In this document: positions 36,075 to 46,766 of the stretch, piece by piece | How positions within the stretch are numbered: position 1 is the stretch's first letter | How the letters are laid out: every line of letters begins with the position of its first letter | Source: Neostapfia colusana | Taxonomy: Eukaryota; Streptophyta; Magnoliopsida; Poales; Poaceae | DNA: 64,000 nucleotides | Assembly: GCA_030760725.1 (NCBI GenBank) | Contig: JASWHV010000005.1 | Location: 25,057,241-25,121,240, forward strand | Direction of reading: 5' to 3' | Notes under the pieces: model-generated | What the model saw: the letters and a program-made list of their open reading frames with translations, nothing else | The model's database searches: none | Told to the model about the DNA's origin: nothing | Program-made: the position numbers and the translations under genes

Positions 36075-39000
36075 TGTGGCGAACCGGAATCCGCTCATCC
36101 AGGATCGCAGAGGGTGGTGTCACACGATGCGACACCCGACAGCACAGATAATAAGAACGATATTGTATTACATAGAAAACCAACTGAAATGTACAAAGTA
36201 GTACAATACTTCAGTTACAAACTAGTGTTTATATTACAACAGCGGAAACTAAGTTTGTACAACTCACGCCCATCTACCTAGCAAAAGTTGGTTTCCCAGC
36301 CCAAGGGCAACCCACACTTGCTGCACTCCTCCAGCTCAGCGCGGTGTGTACGGTTCCCACTCAACCGTGGTCCCCGACGGAGGGTAGCCCTCGCCGGTGG
36401 ACTCATAACCCGAGTCTGTGGGATAATCCTCTTCTGAAAAACACTTATAGCAGCAACCGTGAGCACGATGGCTCAACAAGACTTAACCGACTCACCTAGG
36501 CATGAAACTCTACATGAAGTTTACACGAGCATGGGATGGTAAATTTCAGCAAATGGACACGCCTACAAGTCCATCCTTAGTTCATCTTTTAGCCACAAGT
36601 TAACAGTTCATGAATATGAAATTTAGTGAGCAATATTTGGTGGCACACATGTAGCAATGCAATTTTTTCATAACAGCGATATTGAATCATCACATTTCAT
36701 ATATTAACCTACGTCACGACTCAGTGACCAAGTGGTACTCTTCACCTCGAGGCACGGCAAATCAACTCGATATACACCTGCAGGGATACCCGAAGAGCAC
36801 GTCACGTACACCCACCCCTGGAGCTGCACAGCACGCTCACTCGATGTCGTACAGGACAACCTTTCACCCAACAGCCCAAACGTCGAACCGGTTGCACCGA
36901 AACGGACAGGAGGTTCCCTACACGGAGCATCTCTCTATGCCCGTTAGCAGATTTCCACCCTGCTGCCCTCAACCTACACCTATAAATCGGTATGCTATGC
37001 CTCGACGCCCGGAGGTTTAGATTACATCAGTTTACCGGGGCCCATATATCTGATATGCCTTCGGTACGTTCAAACTTGATAAGCGTGGGCCGCACATGGA
37101 TCGGTCCTTAATCGACACGGACAGGGCTGCACACACAAGACTTCCTCTTGCTGCGCCCTAACCCCTGCCTAGTCTCATTTTCATTACTAAAGTGATCTCA
37201 CATCACTCGAACCAATCCCGTGTGTCCCGAGCCTAACCCGCGAGTAGATTCCAACTACTCGACTTGTACCGAAGTTCTATGAATCATTAAGGATAGCCTG
37301 TCTACTCGAGGACTTAGACACTACCCTCACTCTTATAGGAAAAATTCTGGTTATGCACTTGGGTGTCATCCATCCTACACCTAATGTACATCCATACCAC
37401 ATACTAATTATTCATAAAGCAAAACTTTGTAAAATTGGTTAATGTAAACCGGGGCTTGCCTTGTTGCTGCTGGTCAGGTGTCAAGGCTTCATCCGAAAGA
37501 AGGAAGTCGAGCACTTCCGGAGCTTCCTCGCCTTCAGCGACTACACGTAAGCCATATGCTACATGTTAATTTAAATGCAATGTTTGGAATTGAACATGTA
37601 AAGACTATAACTCTAGCTAGCCCTCCCCTTTGGTTCTGAAATTTTTATGGTGGCTTGGTAGGGTCCTAACCAGAGTATTGACCAAGTTTCATTTGAAACA
37701 AAGTTCATTTGAGCTTTGTACAAATTAAAGTTTATTTGGTCATTAGTAGAGCCTCTAAGGAATTCCAGGGATTTTCATGGCTCCATCCCTTACTTTCTGG
37801 AAACTAGAATTTGAGATGGTTCTAATTGAATTGGTTTTGTGTCATTTAAAGAATTCTAGACGAAGTTATGCCCTAAACAAGATTTGAGAAAATCTGAAAA
37901 ATGTTTCTGTACATTTTTTCTATTTTCCCTGGGCAGTTCACTTAATCACACCATTAGGGGGACTAAATGAACTTGGATACGTCTGAAAATTTTACTGTGA
38001 CTCAAGGATTTCCAATGAACCTCTCAGCCAAATTCCAGAATTTTTCATAATGTAATTCTCCAGATAAAATTCCCAACAGTTTAAACTTTAGGGAATTAAT
38101 TCTGGAAAACTATTAAGTTTTATGAGCTGAAATTTGTGTTGCTGGAAAGTACTCAAAAAGCTGAATTCATCAAAATTTAGTTCACTGAATTTGGAGCTTC
38201 GTAGCAAAAGTTATATGCATTTGAAGTTTGAACTAAACTGGAAAATCCCAAAATGTTTAAACTCTGCGGGTGGGCCCCACCACCCGCCTTCTTCCTCCTC
38301 GCGCGCGCCCGCGTGTTCGGCGGTGGCGCACTCCGGCGAGGTTCACCGGAAGTGATTTCCCGACCGCCCCCAGCGCTAGAACTGGCCGCCTAGCCCTATC
38401 TCGCCACGTGGAACTTGCCTCGGGGGTCGGAGCTCGCCGGCGGTGACCAGAAATGGCCGTGTGACTTCAACCACGGAGGTTAGGGCTCCGGCGAGGTCAT
38501 TCTCGCCCTCTGAGGCATAAAAAGAGTCACGGTTTGCTCAGGGAGCACCAGTGGGTCACGAGGAACCCGACGTGAGCAGCCCCGGAAGCTAAAAATGCCT
38601 GCAAACCTACTCTCGACGGCGACCCGAGCCGTGTTTACACCGGCGGCTATGGAAACTGCTATATCTCGGCCATTTCTGGATGGTTGTGCTCAGTTCTTCA
38701 TTGAGGAGGGACGCTAGGAGGTGTAGAAGCTACTTGCGAGCCAGCTTGACCATTGATTCAACGTGCAAGCCGAATTTTTGGTTTTTGCCGAACTCGGTCC
38801 GTTGCACTAGGGTGCGGGACTTTCTAAAATTCTTGCTACCCGATGGATTATTTGCCGAATGGTTTCCGGCTACACCATCTAGGGATCCCCACGTACCTTT
38901 CTTATGTAGCACGCAGTTGGCAAAGATGGCCGGGTGGGGCTGTCGACGGTGAGCCGAAGCACAGCTCCGCCTGTTCCTTCCGGTTTCTTGACTTCGACGG

Positions 39001-39987
39001 CGTAAACCCCGCACAACCGAGTGCAACTCGCTGGTGCAGCATGGGGAACAGCTAGAGCACACCTTGGCGCTCCTTTTTGCTGCCGAGACCACGAGCGACC
39101 AATGATCGGCACTGGTGCGCGCCGAGGCTTGAAGGTACGGTCGCCGCTGCTGTTTTTTCGCGTGCGCGGGAGCTGAGCAGAGCGGCGCAGGCGGGGGAGG
39201 CAGCGAAATCCGTTTGTGCCGTGTACGTGGTGATCGGGAGGGGGCACGAGCTGATCCAAGCGAGCGCTGGCACGTGCGCGAGTGAGGCCGTGAGGCAGCA
39301 ACAGCCCCGGCGGCTGACCGACGGCAACCGAGTCGGTTTCCCTCTGAGCACAGTAACTGATCAGTGGGTCCTTCCCCCTCTAATTTCTTTTCCAATTTTT
39401 CATTTCTGTTTTCACTGAAAAGATCCCAGCTACTCACAATTGAATGAGAGACTTAGCCTCCAAGTCATTGTTTGAATTTGATTTCCCTATTTGAAACTGG
39501 ATTGGCTAAATTTGCTGGCCATTTGAATTTGAAATTCAAATTCAGTTTTGAATTAATGCAAATTTAGCTCCCGACACGATGAACTCCAATGGGGATGAAA
39601 ATTGGTGGACTAACTCAGAAAAATGCGCTGAGTTTTAATATGAAGCCAACTTTTGAATTCAAGTGATGAAAGTGGCTGCAATTTGAATTTGCATTCAAAT
39701 TGGTCCCTTTTTGAATTGTCTCCAAAAGTGCCTCAAAAAGTATTGGATTTGCATGAAATTTGGCCTGAGCCTTCCCAAGAATATATAAGGTCTAGGGGTG
39801 AGCTCAACCTTTCATGTTTATGTGTAGAAATCCCACTTTTTGAAGTTAGGGCTTTCCCCTCTAATCACCCTTTTGATGGTGGTTACTTGCTCTTCACAAG
39901 TGTTCATGAGATATCCATCACAAGAGCTGTGGTGTTGTGAGGTGATGAACAATTTTTTTTTGCAAGTCACTTTCTTGGGCTTTTACA
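36075..39987 (-). repeat. E4 5' LTR
   Basis: This 3.9 kb LTR starts TGTGGCGAAC and ends CTTTTACA. It has the same layout as the E1 and E2 LTRs: AT-rich, then a GC-rich core (about 38270-39330), then AT-rich. The 235-codon ORF on the minus strand at 38730-39437 lies in the GC-rich core and overlaps other ORFs, so it is not called. Confidence 0.88.
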
Positions 39988-40039
39988 TTCCGCGACATAG
40001 CACTCGTGGGAGGGGAGACAACCTCCGTCGGGCCTGGTG

Positions 40040-40342
40040 TCAGTACCGTGGCCACAGCCGCTTGTGCCCGTTCAGGGAGAGACGAAGGGACGATGACGCT
40101 TCAGCGGTCATTCCTACGAAGTCCTCCCCGTGGGCGTGGTTGACGGTGTTGATGATCGCGTCATCCGTTAGGCGTAGGACGTCATCGTCGTCAGCGACGA
40201 ACTCCAGGCTTCCAAAACGGAAAGCCTGACGGGGTGTGAAGGTTGGGTCGACCTCGAGTTTGTCATTGGGGGCAATGATGAAATCGAGGCTGCCTAAATG
40301 GAGCTTCTCGCTGATGTGGAAGCTTGAGCTCACGAAAACCAT
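40040..40342 (-). pseudogene. E5 gag-like N-terminal ORF
   Basis: An ATG at 40342 opens about 100 codons, starting about 50 bases after the LTR. The product includes KLHLGSLDFIIAP and RFGSLEFVADDDD, a pattern I associate with the N-terminal ORF of grass gypsy elements. It ends in a stop near 40040, 52 bases before the E4 boundary. It has no catalytic motif. Whether the stop is original or mutational cannot be told. Confidence 0.55.
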
Positions 40343-40371
40343 CACAGTAGAAAAACGAAAACCCAAAGCGG

Positions 40372-40392
40372 CCCCCTACCCGGCGCAGCAAC
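40372..40392 (-). other. E5 probable primer binding site
   Basis: Directly after the LTR the minus strand reads GTTGCTGCGCCGGGTAGGGG, similar to the TGGCGCGCCA-type sites of some grass gypsy elements. The tRNA is not identified. Confidence 0.55.
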
Positions 40393-41170
40393 TGTCAGTG
40401 TTTTTATGACAGGCTTGTAATTGAATGCTTCGTGTTCTATAACTGGATGGCTAGCCAATAAACACAAGGATTTATACTGATTCGGACAACGTGTCCTACG
40501 TCCAGTCTGGGGTGTTCGTCGGCCTTGTATTATCTCAGATGGTTCGAGTAACCGTGGTTACAAGCGAGACTTCCTCGTATGCAAGAACGAAGAGAAAGTC
40601 TAAGTGTCGCATGTGTGCGTGAGTTGTTTCGTCGTGCGAGGGAAGGTTCCGAGCCTCCACTTTTATAGCCCGGATGCCTATACCTGCCCACCGGCTCCTC
40701 ATAAATGGGGCTTTGGTTTACATGGTGTGTCAGCGCCTAAAGCGGCCCTAGCGGTACAGGAGCGATGAGTACACTTGCTCCCGTCTAGTCTACGGTATAC
40801 GTCTACTTTTCGTCCCTATACACCCGCGCCGAGCGGGATGGGACGGGAGATGATGATGGCCCGGCGTCGTGCTTGTCCCGTCGTGCATGGCCTCCCACTC
40901 TGTCTTAAATCTCTTCTGTTGTTCCTTCACGTGGCCATTTAGATCTTCTGCCTGCCTCTGATCCGGGCTCCGAGCCCGGATTGTTTTGCTCTCGCGATCT
41001 TATTGTCCTGGCCTGGAGGTCGGCTGCTGCTTCTGATCCCGAGTGTCGGGCTTCGTGGAGACGTCACCCCGCGTTTGCGCCTTGGGCAGTGGCCTCGTGG
41101 ATCCTCGTGTCCTGTCGTGGTTGATCGGTCGATCGTCCCTCGGGTACCCGGGGGACGCTACCCGTCACCA
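40393..41170 (-). repeat. E5 5' LTR
   Basis: It starts TGTCAGTG on the plus strand. The other end is placed at GTCACCA (41164-41170), where GC-rich LTR-like sequence gives way to AT-rich DNA. There is no second copy in the window to confirm the ends. Confidence 0.6.
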
Positions 41171-41814
41171 CCCATATTTAAGAGTCTTTTTCTACGTAAG
41201 TTTGCCAAACGGGTGTTCCATTTAATTGCAATAGTTTCCAAAAAAATCCCTCCCTTGCACTGCAGACATCTCCGTGTATCTTTAACTCATATTCATCATT
41301 AATCAATCTAAATACTTTCAACAACCATCTATAAACACCCATAAATGTTCTTTCCATTGGACTTGGTGTTCCTTAATTTATAAAAATGGAATCCTCATAA
41401 ATCTACCCTAGATGGACTGTAATTAATCTCTCATCTCCATAAAATATCTGATAATCTATTTTGTCCGACATTCCTAAGAAATAAATGTAATAATTGTAAT
41501 GACACCTATGTGTGTATAATATAACTATATTGACTAAAATACATAATGATCTATGTACAAAATGTAAATAAAGTAATTTAGAAATTGAAAAACTGAATTA
41601 CAAATAACATGTAAATATGTAATTATAAATAGAAATACAGATATTCTAAATAAATTAAATATAGAAATATAAATACAGAAAATAAATACATAAATATTTA
41701 AATGTAAATACAGAAACATAAATATTGATTATAAATAAAGAAATATAAATATATATGTACAATTAAAGTATAATGATTTAAATACATAATGATCTATATA
41801 CTAGTAAATAAAGC
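41171..41814. other. AT-rich sequence without recognised features
   Basis: This may be the host DNA into which E5 inserted. It contains short A/T runs and no ORF worth calling. Confidence 0.5.
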
Positions 41815-42220
41815 AATTAAATCTAACCTAAAACTAACCTAAAAGTAATCTAAAACTAAATCTAATCTAACATAAATACTTAAATCTAACCTAAATATAA
41901 ACTAAAACTAAGATAAAACTAAATTTAATCTAACAAAAATAATCAAATCTAACCTACAACTAACCTAAAACTAAATCTAATCTAACATAAAAACTAACTT
42001 AAAACTAAACTAAACTAAATTTAATCTAACATAAATAATTAAATCTAACCTAAAACTAAACTAAAACTAAATCTAATATAACATAAATAATAAAATCTAA
42101 CCTAAAACTAAACTAAAACTAAATCTAATTTAACTTAATTATTTAAATCTAACCTAAAAACTAACCTGAAACTAAATCTAATCTAAAATAAAACTAATCT
42201 AACTAAACATAAGTAAATTA
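41815..42220. repeat. AT-rich minisatellite
   Basis: Imperfect tandem units of about 50-63 bases are built around AAATCTAACCTAAAACTAAAC and related CTAAAAC words. Unit starts are near 41819, 41880, 41943, 42038, 42089 and 42144. The CTAAAAC words are not the plant telomere repeat (CCCTAAA), and the array is too irregular to be telomeric. Confidence 0.75.
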
Positions 42221-42254
42221 AATCTATAACATAACTCTAAATTCATACATGTAA

Positions 42255-42400
42255 ATGAAAAAATATATACCTTCTCCTCTTTTCCTTCCTCCACTTTTTT
42301 ATTCCTCCTCTTCTTTCTCCTCCTCTTTTTTCTTTCTTTCTTTCTATTCTTCCCTTCTGCCTCCTCTATTCTCCCTCACTTCTCTTGTCTCCTCTGGCTG
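42255..42400. repeat. Pyrimidine-rich low-complexity tract
   Basis: C/T-rich sequence on the plus strand. The ORF through it (42255-42632) is a Ser/Phe/Pro run caused by composition and is not called a gene. Confidence 0.7.
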
Positions 42401-42417
42401 CGGTCTTTATAGGGCGC

Positions 42418-42464
42418 CTGTCGTCCAATCCGTAGACGACTCGTCCATAGCGTGGACGACAGGC
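42418..42464. repeat. Inverted repeat CCTGTCGTCCA / TGGACGACAGG
   Basis: Perfect 11-base arms (42418-42428 and 42454-42464) are separated by 25 bases that include another GACGACTCGTCC inverted pair. A related CGTCC...GGACG pair lies at 42558-42574. The origin is unknown; it could be the border of a DNA transposon or a regulatory hairpin. Confidence 0.6.
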
Positions 42465-42702
42465 CACGTCTGCCCAACGGCCCGTGACCATTGGGTATGG
42501 GCCGATATAGCATTCCTTGTGGACCAATCATCCTCGCCGTGGGCAATTTATTCTAATCGTCCATGGCACGGACGACAACATGGCTATTTTAGTAAAAGAA
42601 ATTTTCACAGGCTATTAATATTAAATGATTAAAAATTCATGCAAAAATAAAAAAATTTTGTCAATGTCCTCCCTTCCTTCCTCTCCTCCCTCCGAGGAAT
42701 TA

Positions 42703-43003
42703 TAGTAACTCGCCCATGATGGCCATTGTCTCCACAGGCACGACCTCATACAGCGACGGCGGCGCCGGCACCCGCTCCACGCTGCTGGTGTCTCCCAAGA
42801 AAAAGGAGCTGAAGACTTGCCAGAGCCGGTGTTCGTTGGGCGGCTGCCCTGGTGGGGCAGTGAGTTCGAATTGCCAAGAAAAGGCTTTGAATCCCAAGCG
42901 CCCAAATGGTCCCCGCCAAGAACCAGGGGTGGCCGTCGTGGACGTTGGGCTTTCGCTGTTGAGGTTTCAAGAACCAGCGAAGCCGAAGCGTCACGGGCGT
43001 GAC
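42703..43003 (-). pseudogene. GC-rich exon-like fragment, origin unknown
   Basis: A minus-strand frame of about 85 codons ends at a TAA near 42703. It contains LGFKAFSWQFELTAPPGQPP, HRLWQVFSSFFLGD and APPSLYEVVPVETMAIMGEL, which look like real protein rather than chance. A stop limits it upstream in this frame, and E6 is inserted just to the right (43009). It may be the last exon of a host gene or a captured gene piece. I do not recognise the family. Two other frames are also open, which weakens the case. Confidence 0.4.
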
Positions 43004-43008
43004 ACCGG
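43004..43008. repeat. Probable target duplication of E6, left copy (ACCGG)
   Basis: The right flank of E6 reads ACCAG (62075-62079), one base different. A point mutation after insertion would explain this. Confidence 0.6.
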
Positions 43009-43270
43009 TGAAAGTGCATCTAGGCATCCCTTGTGGGTTTTGGTTGATTTATGACAAACAAATGAGACCCTAACAAAATCATTGAGATGAGCGCAGGTTT
43101 TTAAAGAAATTAGGAAGAAAGCGCAAAAAGAAAGGAGAATGAGGATCTAAAATGATAAGAGCTCAGGAGCTGAAAAGATTAGATTACTTAGTATGGAGTG
43201 TGTGTTGGAGAAACACACCCCAAGAGCTCAAGTGAAAGAAACACACTAACTGCACAAAAATCAGCATGTG

Positions 43271-43477
43271 CGGACTAGTCCCATATCAGCCGGACTAGTC
43301 CGATTTCTCTCTGACTAGAAAACGGACTAGTCCGATATGGATCGGACTAGTCCGATTTGCCTCTGGATAGACAACGGACTAGTCCGCACTCTCACGGACT
43401 AGTCCGGTATAACAACACTTAGGGTTTTCCACACGCCGCACACCGGACTAGTCTGGAGTCCACCACGGACTGGTCCG
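43271..43477. repeat. Palindrome array CGGACTAGTCCG in the E6 LTR
   Basis: Eight copies, perfect or with one change, start at 43271, 43291, 43323, 43343, 43375, 43395, 43444 and 43466. The first six alternate 20- and 32-base spacings, a 52-base unit of paired palindromes. The 3' LTR repeats the pattern from 61277. Confidence 0.88.
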
Positions 43478-43516
43478 GACATCACAAACCCTAACGGTAA
43501 CCTTTGGAAACCCTAG

Positions 43517-43524
43517 TATAAATA
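43517..43524 (+). promoter_or_regulatory. TATA box of the E6 5' LTR
   Basis: TATAAATA lies 40 bases after the palindrome array. The same box is at 61525-61532 in the 3' LTR. Confidence 0.75.
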
Positions 43525-44336
43525 GAGGTGTACGGCCATACTACAAAAACTCTTAACCCCCTGCGCTGTCACACCTTCCAAGAGCCCAAAATTCACATCT
43601 CTCCACACATTCTAACCCACAAAGGATCAAATCTTTGAGGATTAGCAATTGATCAAAGGAGAGACTTGTTCTACACATCTTGAGCTCTTGGGTTTGATCT
43701 CTCGCACACTCTTGTTCATTTATTGTACATCTTTTGAGTGTGCTTGGTGGTATTCATTCATTGTAATTCTTGGGAAGCCCTCAACTTGTGAGAAGGCCCC
43801 TTGAACGATTTATTTGCCCTTTGTGATTAGTGGAAGAGAATCGGCTCCGTGGCGATTCGACGAGGGTAGGGTTGGTGAAGACCCGGTCCTTCGTGGACTC
43901 CTCAACGGGGACGTAGATTTCCTTCGTGGAATCGAACCTTGGGATAAATTCTTGTCTCTTTCTCTTGTGTTTTATTGTTCATCATATTCTAGGGTTTACT
44001 TAATCTTGTGTAATTCACGTTGAAACATTGAAACTAAAGTTGATCTCTGTCATTCATTGTTTCACTATTGTAATACATCTAAGTTTCCAAATAACTTCCA
44101 CTGCATAGGGTACTAGAAGTGAAAATATTGATCAACCTTGATCTTTCTAGTCCACGCATACCGGACTAGTCCGCACAGTACCGGACTAGTCCGATTTATC
44201 TCTGAGTAGACAACGGACTAGTCCGCACTCTACCGGACTAGTCTGATTTCCCTGTATTTGATAAATCTATTAAGTGTTCCAGGGATTAACAGAGAATCGA
44301 AAAGCCTATTCAACCCCCCTGTAGGCCACATTCAAT

Positions 44337-44349
44337 TGGTACCAGAGCC
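44337..44349 (+). other. E6 primer binding site
   Basis: TGGTACCAGAGCC lies two bases after the LTR. It is the initiator Met tRNA type with one change from TGGTATCAGAGCC. Confidence 0.88.
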
Positions 44350-44385
44350 AAACTTTTCAAAAGAGACTCACCGCTCGAAGAGACG

Positions 44386-45655
44386 ATGTCTGACATCAAG
44401 GATGTACACAAGAAGATCGACGATGAAAAGGGTGATGATGAAAGGACTCAAAAGCTGAAGAAACTACTCGACGCCATTCAAGACAGTGATGACGATGAGG
44501 AGGAGATGCTCCAACTCAAGGCTCTTCTACGGAAGAAGGCACTCTCTCCAAAAGGGAAGAAGAAGATTGATGATGAAACAAAGAAGAAAGGGGGTAGTCA
44601 CACAGACTCTTCCCGATATCCTTTTGACTATGAACGTTTGAATTCTAACAATAGTCATTACTTATCAATTCCTCTAGGGAAAGCACCTTAATTTGATGGC
44701 AATGACTATTCAATGTGGAGACAAAACATGAAAATGCACCTTATATCTCTTAACCCAAGTTTGTGGCATATAGTGTGTACAGGGATAGATATCCTGGATG
44801 ATGATAAAGAGCTAAATCCAAGCCAAGAACAAGCCGTTCATTGGAATGCTCAAGCTATAGCTGTGATTACGCCATCACTGAGCCGAGACGAGTTCACCAA
44901 GGTGGATGGACTCGAAATTGCCAAGGAGATATGGGACACACTACAAACCGCATATGAAGGTGAACGTCATCTACGCGAAGCCAAGATAGAAATGATTGAG
45001 GGTGGATTGGGAAGATTCGTGATAGAAGAAGATGAATCACCACAAGATATGTACAATCGACTAAAGAATCTTATCAACAAAGTCCGAGCTTATGGCAGCA
45101 AAAAGTGGAATGATCATGAGGTCATGAAGTTGATTCTTAGAGCATTCATGCCTCGCAACGTGACTCTTTGCTCTACAATTAGAGAAAGCCCCGGGTATCG
45201 GAAAATGACCCCAGACGAACTTCTTGGCAAGATCATCAACAGTGATAATGGAGAATCAAGCCAAGCATGTCAAGGAAATTGCTGATCTCACCTCGGCAAA
45301 GAAGAAAGGAGTTGCTTTGAAGTCAACTTGTAAACCCGTATCAAAAGAAGCTCGAGAAGCTCATGGAGAAGACGACAGTGATGATGAAAGTAGTGATATC
45401 GATGAAGAAGACATGATCTTGTTCATGAAGAAGTGGAAGAAAATGATGAGAAGAAGAAAGGGTAGCATCTCAAACGAAGGAAGACAAAGGGACAAACAAA
45501 GACCCAATATAAGACGGGCGTTCTACAACTGCGGAGAATATGATCACTTCATAGTAGATTGTCCATATGAAGAAAATAAGAGGAAGACTAAAGACAACAA
45601 GCCTCAACCAAAGAAAATGTTCAAGAAGAAGAGCAATATGGCCAAGCGCATCTAG
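44386..45655 (+). pseudogene. E6 gag
   Basis: The ATG at 44386 opens a charged N-terminus, and the same frame meets a TAA at 44689-44691. The copia gag region follows (MWRQNMKMHL, LEIAKEIWDTLQTAYEG, PQDMYNRLKNLINKV). A frameshift near 45245 moves it to the next frame (AKHVKEIADLTSAKKKG), which carries an acidic stretch and the zinc knuckle. The knuckle reads FYNCGEYDHFIVDC, so its first Cys is Phe (codon 45521-45523). The frame shifts again near 45625. Not functional. Confidence 0.88.
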
Positions 45656-46755
45656 GGAACGAGTGTGACTCCAATGATGAATCCTCACCCAAAGAAGAAG
45701 AGGAGATGGCCACCATAGCCATAAAGAAGACTACAAAGAAATCCACTCTCTTCCCAACCATGGGCGCATGGAAGGACACCGACAACACTTGTCTAATGGC
45801 AAAGGAAGATAAAAGAAAGGTAACAACTAAATCTTCCTTCTCGCATTCTTCTACTAGTGATAGTGATAATTCTAGTGAGGATGATAGCAGTGATGAAAAT
45901 GAACATATGCTTAGGGGTTTAGACAAAAAGACAACTGCTAAGATGAAATTTCTATTTGATAAGCTTGTTGATATGGAGAAGTTAGTCAATCGTTAGGAAG
46001 ATATGATCATCTCCCAAAATGAGGAATATCTTGAGATTGAAAAGCTTCTTAAACTTGAAAAGGAGCGAAGTAAATCACTAGAACTTGAGTTAGCTTCAAG
46101 CAAGAAAGCTTTCTTGAAGTTAAAAGACTCAAACGCAACCATCAAGGATGAACTTGCTAACTTAACCAAAGTTAACAAGATCCTTAAGGTACAAGTTGAG
46201 TCACTCAAGCAAAGTGGTCCTTCATCCACTTCAAGCTCACCCTCTCAACATATAAAATCTGAAACTAGTATTACTTGTGCTTGTGCCAAAAGTAACACTA
46301 ACTTGAAGAAAAAGCCAAACTCGACAAAGGACAAGCAATCTTCTCAAAGTGGCATATTTGACAAGGAGAAGATCAAGTATGCACGTAGTGCATACTCGGT
46401 CACAAGACCTCCTAATGTCAAATATGGCATTGGATATTCTTATGGTGAAAAGCAAAATGCTAGAAGCCACAAGAATAACAAGGGTTGCATTGCCTTTGTC
46501 AAGGGAAACTCTTCTCAAGTTAGAAAACTTAATAATGTTGATAAATTTAACACTGTGAACACATATGAACAACAACTTCTATTTAGAACTTTTGATGCTT
46601 CATATGTACTTATGAAAAGTAATCTTGGAAGAGTTTATGCTAAATATGTTGGGCCATGCCATGGGAATACCAAGTCTCATGTGTGGGCGCCCAAATCACT
46701 TGTGACTAACCTCAAAGGACCCAAGCAAGCTTGGGTACCTAAGACCAAGGCATAA
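45656..46755 (+). pseudogene. E6 gag C-terminal extension with coiled coil
   Basis: One frame contains an acidic Ser-rich stretch and, after an in-frame TAG at 45994-45996, a heptad-like coiled-coil region (EIEKLLKLEKERSKSLELEL). A Ser/Lys-rich stretch and WVPKTKA before a TAA at 46753-46755 follow. A long coiled C-terminal gag segment of this kind is typical of SIRE-type elements. Protease begins in another frame at about 46767. Confidence 0.78.
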
Positions 46756-46766
46756 TTTGTCTTTTG

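Larger units (their letters stand above)
34659..39987 (-). mobile_element. E4: Tekay-like Ty3/gypsy element, 5' LTR and leader only
   Basis: The minus-strand element is represented by its 5' LTR, primer binding site and part of its leader. The rest was displaced left by the E3 insertion and lies outside the window. Its ends and leader resemble those of E1 and E2. It is inserted in E5, with TTCCG (39988-39992) as the expected right target duplication. Confidence 0.87.
39988..41170 (-). mobile_element. E5: Ty3/gypsy-type element of another lineage, 5' end only
   Basis: The minus strand shows a short LTR (about 40393-41170), a purine-rich primer-binding region unlike that of E1-E4, and the start of a gag-like ORF. 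The ORF region is cut by E4 at 39988. The layout resembles the short-LTR gypsy families common in grasses whose LTR junction reads TGTCAGTG. The right end is uncertain by a few bases. Confidence 0.68.
43009..44334 (+). repeat. E6 5' LTR
   Basis: This 1326-base LTR runs from TGAAAGTGCATC to CCACATTCA. It holds two clusters of the palindrome CGGACTAGTCCG, at 43271-43477 upstream of the TATA box and at about 44158-44255 near the end. It has about 245 bases (roughly 43847-44093) that are missing from the 3' LTR. Confidence 0.93.

Noticed and set aside
38730..39437. 235-codon minus-strand ORF in the E4 LTR
   Set aside because: GC-rich composition keeps several frames open here. The product is Arg/Ser-rich without any motif, and there is no second copy to test.
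41815..42220. Telomere-like CTAAAAC repeats
   Set aside because: The plant telomere repeat is CCCTAAA in perfect tandem. These words are irregular and sit in longer units.
42255..42632. 125-codon ORF rich in Ser, Phe and Pro
   Set aside because: It is produced by a pyrimidine-rich low-complexity tract.
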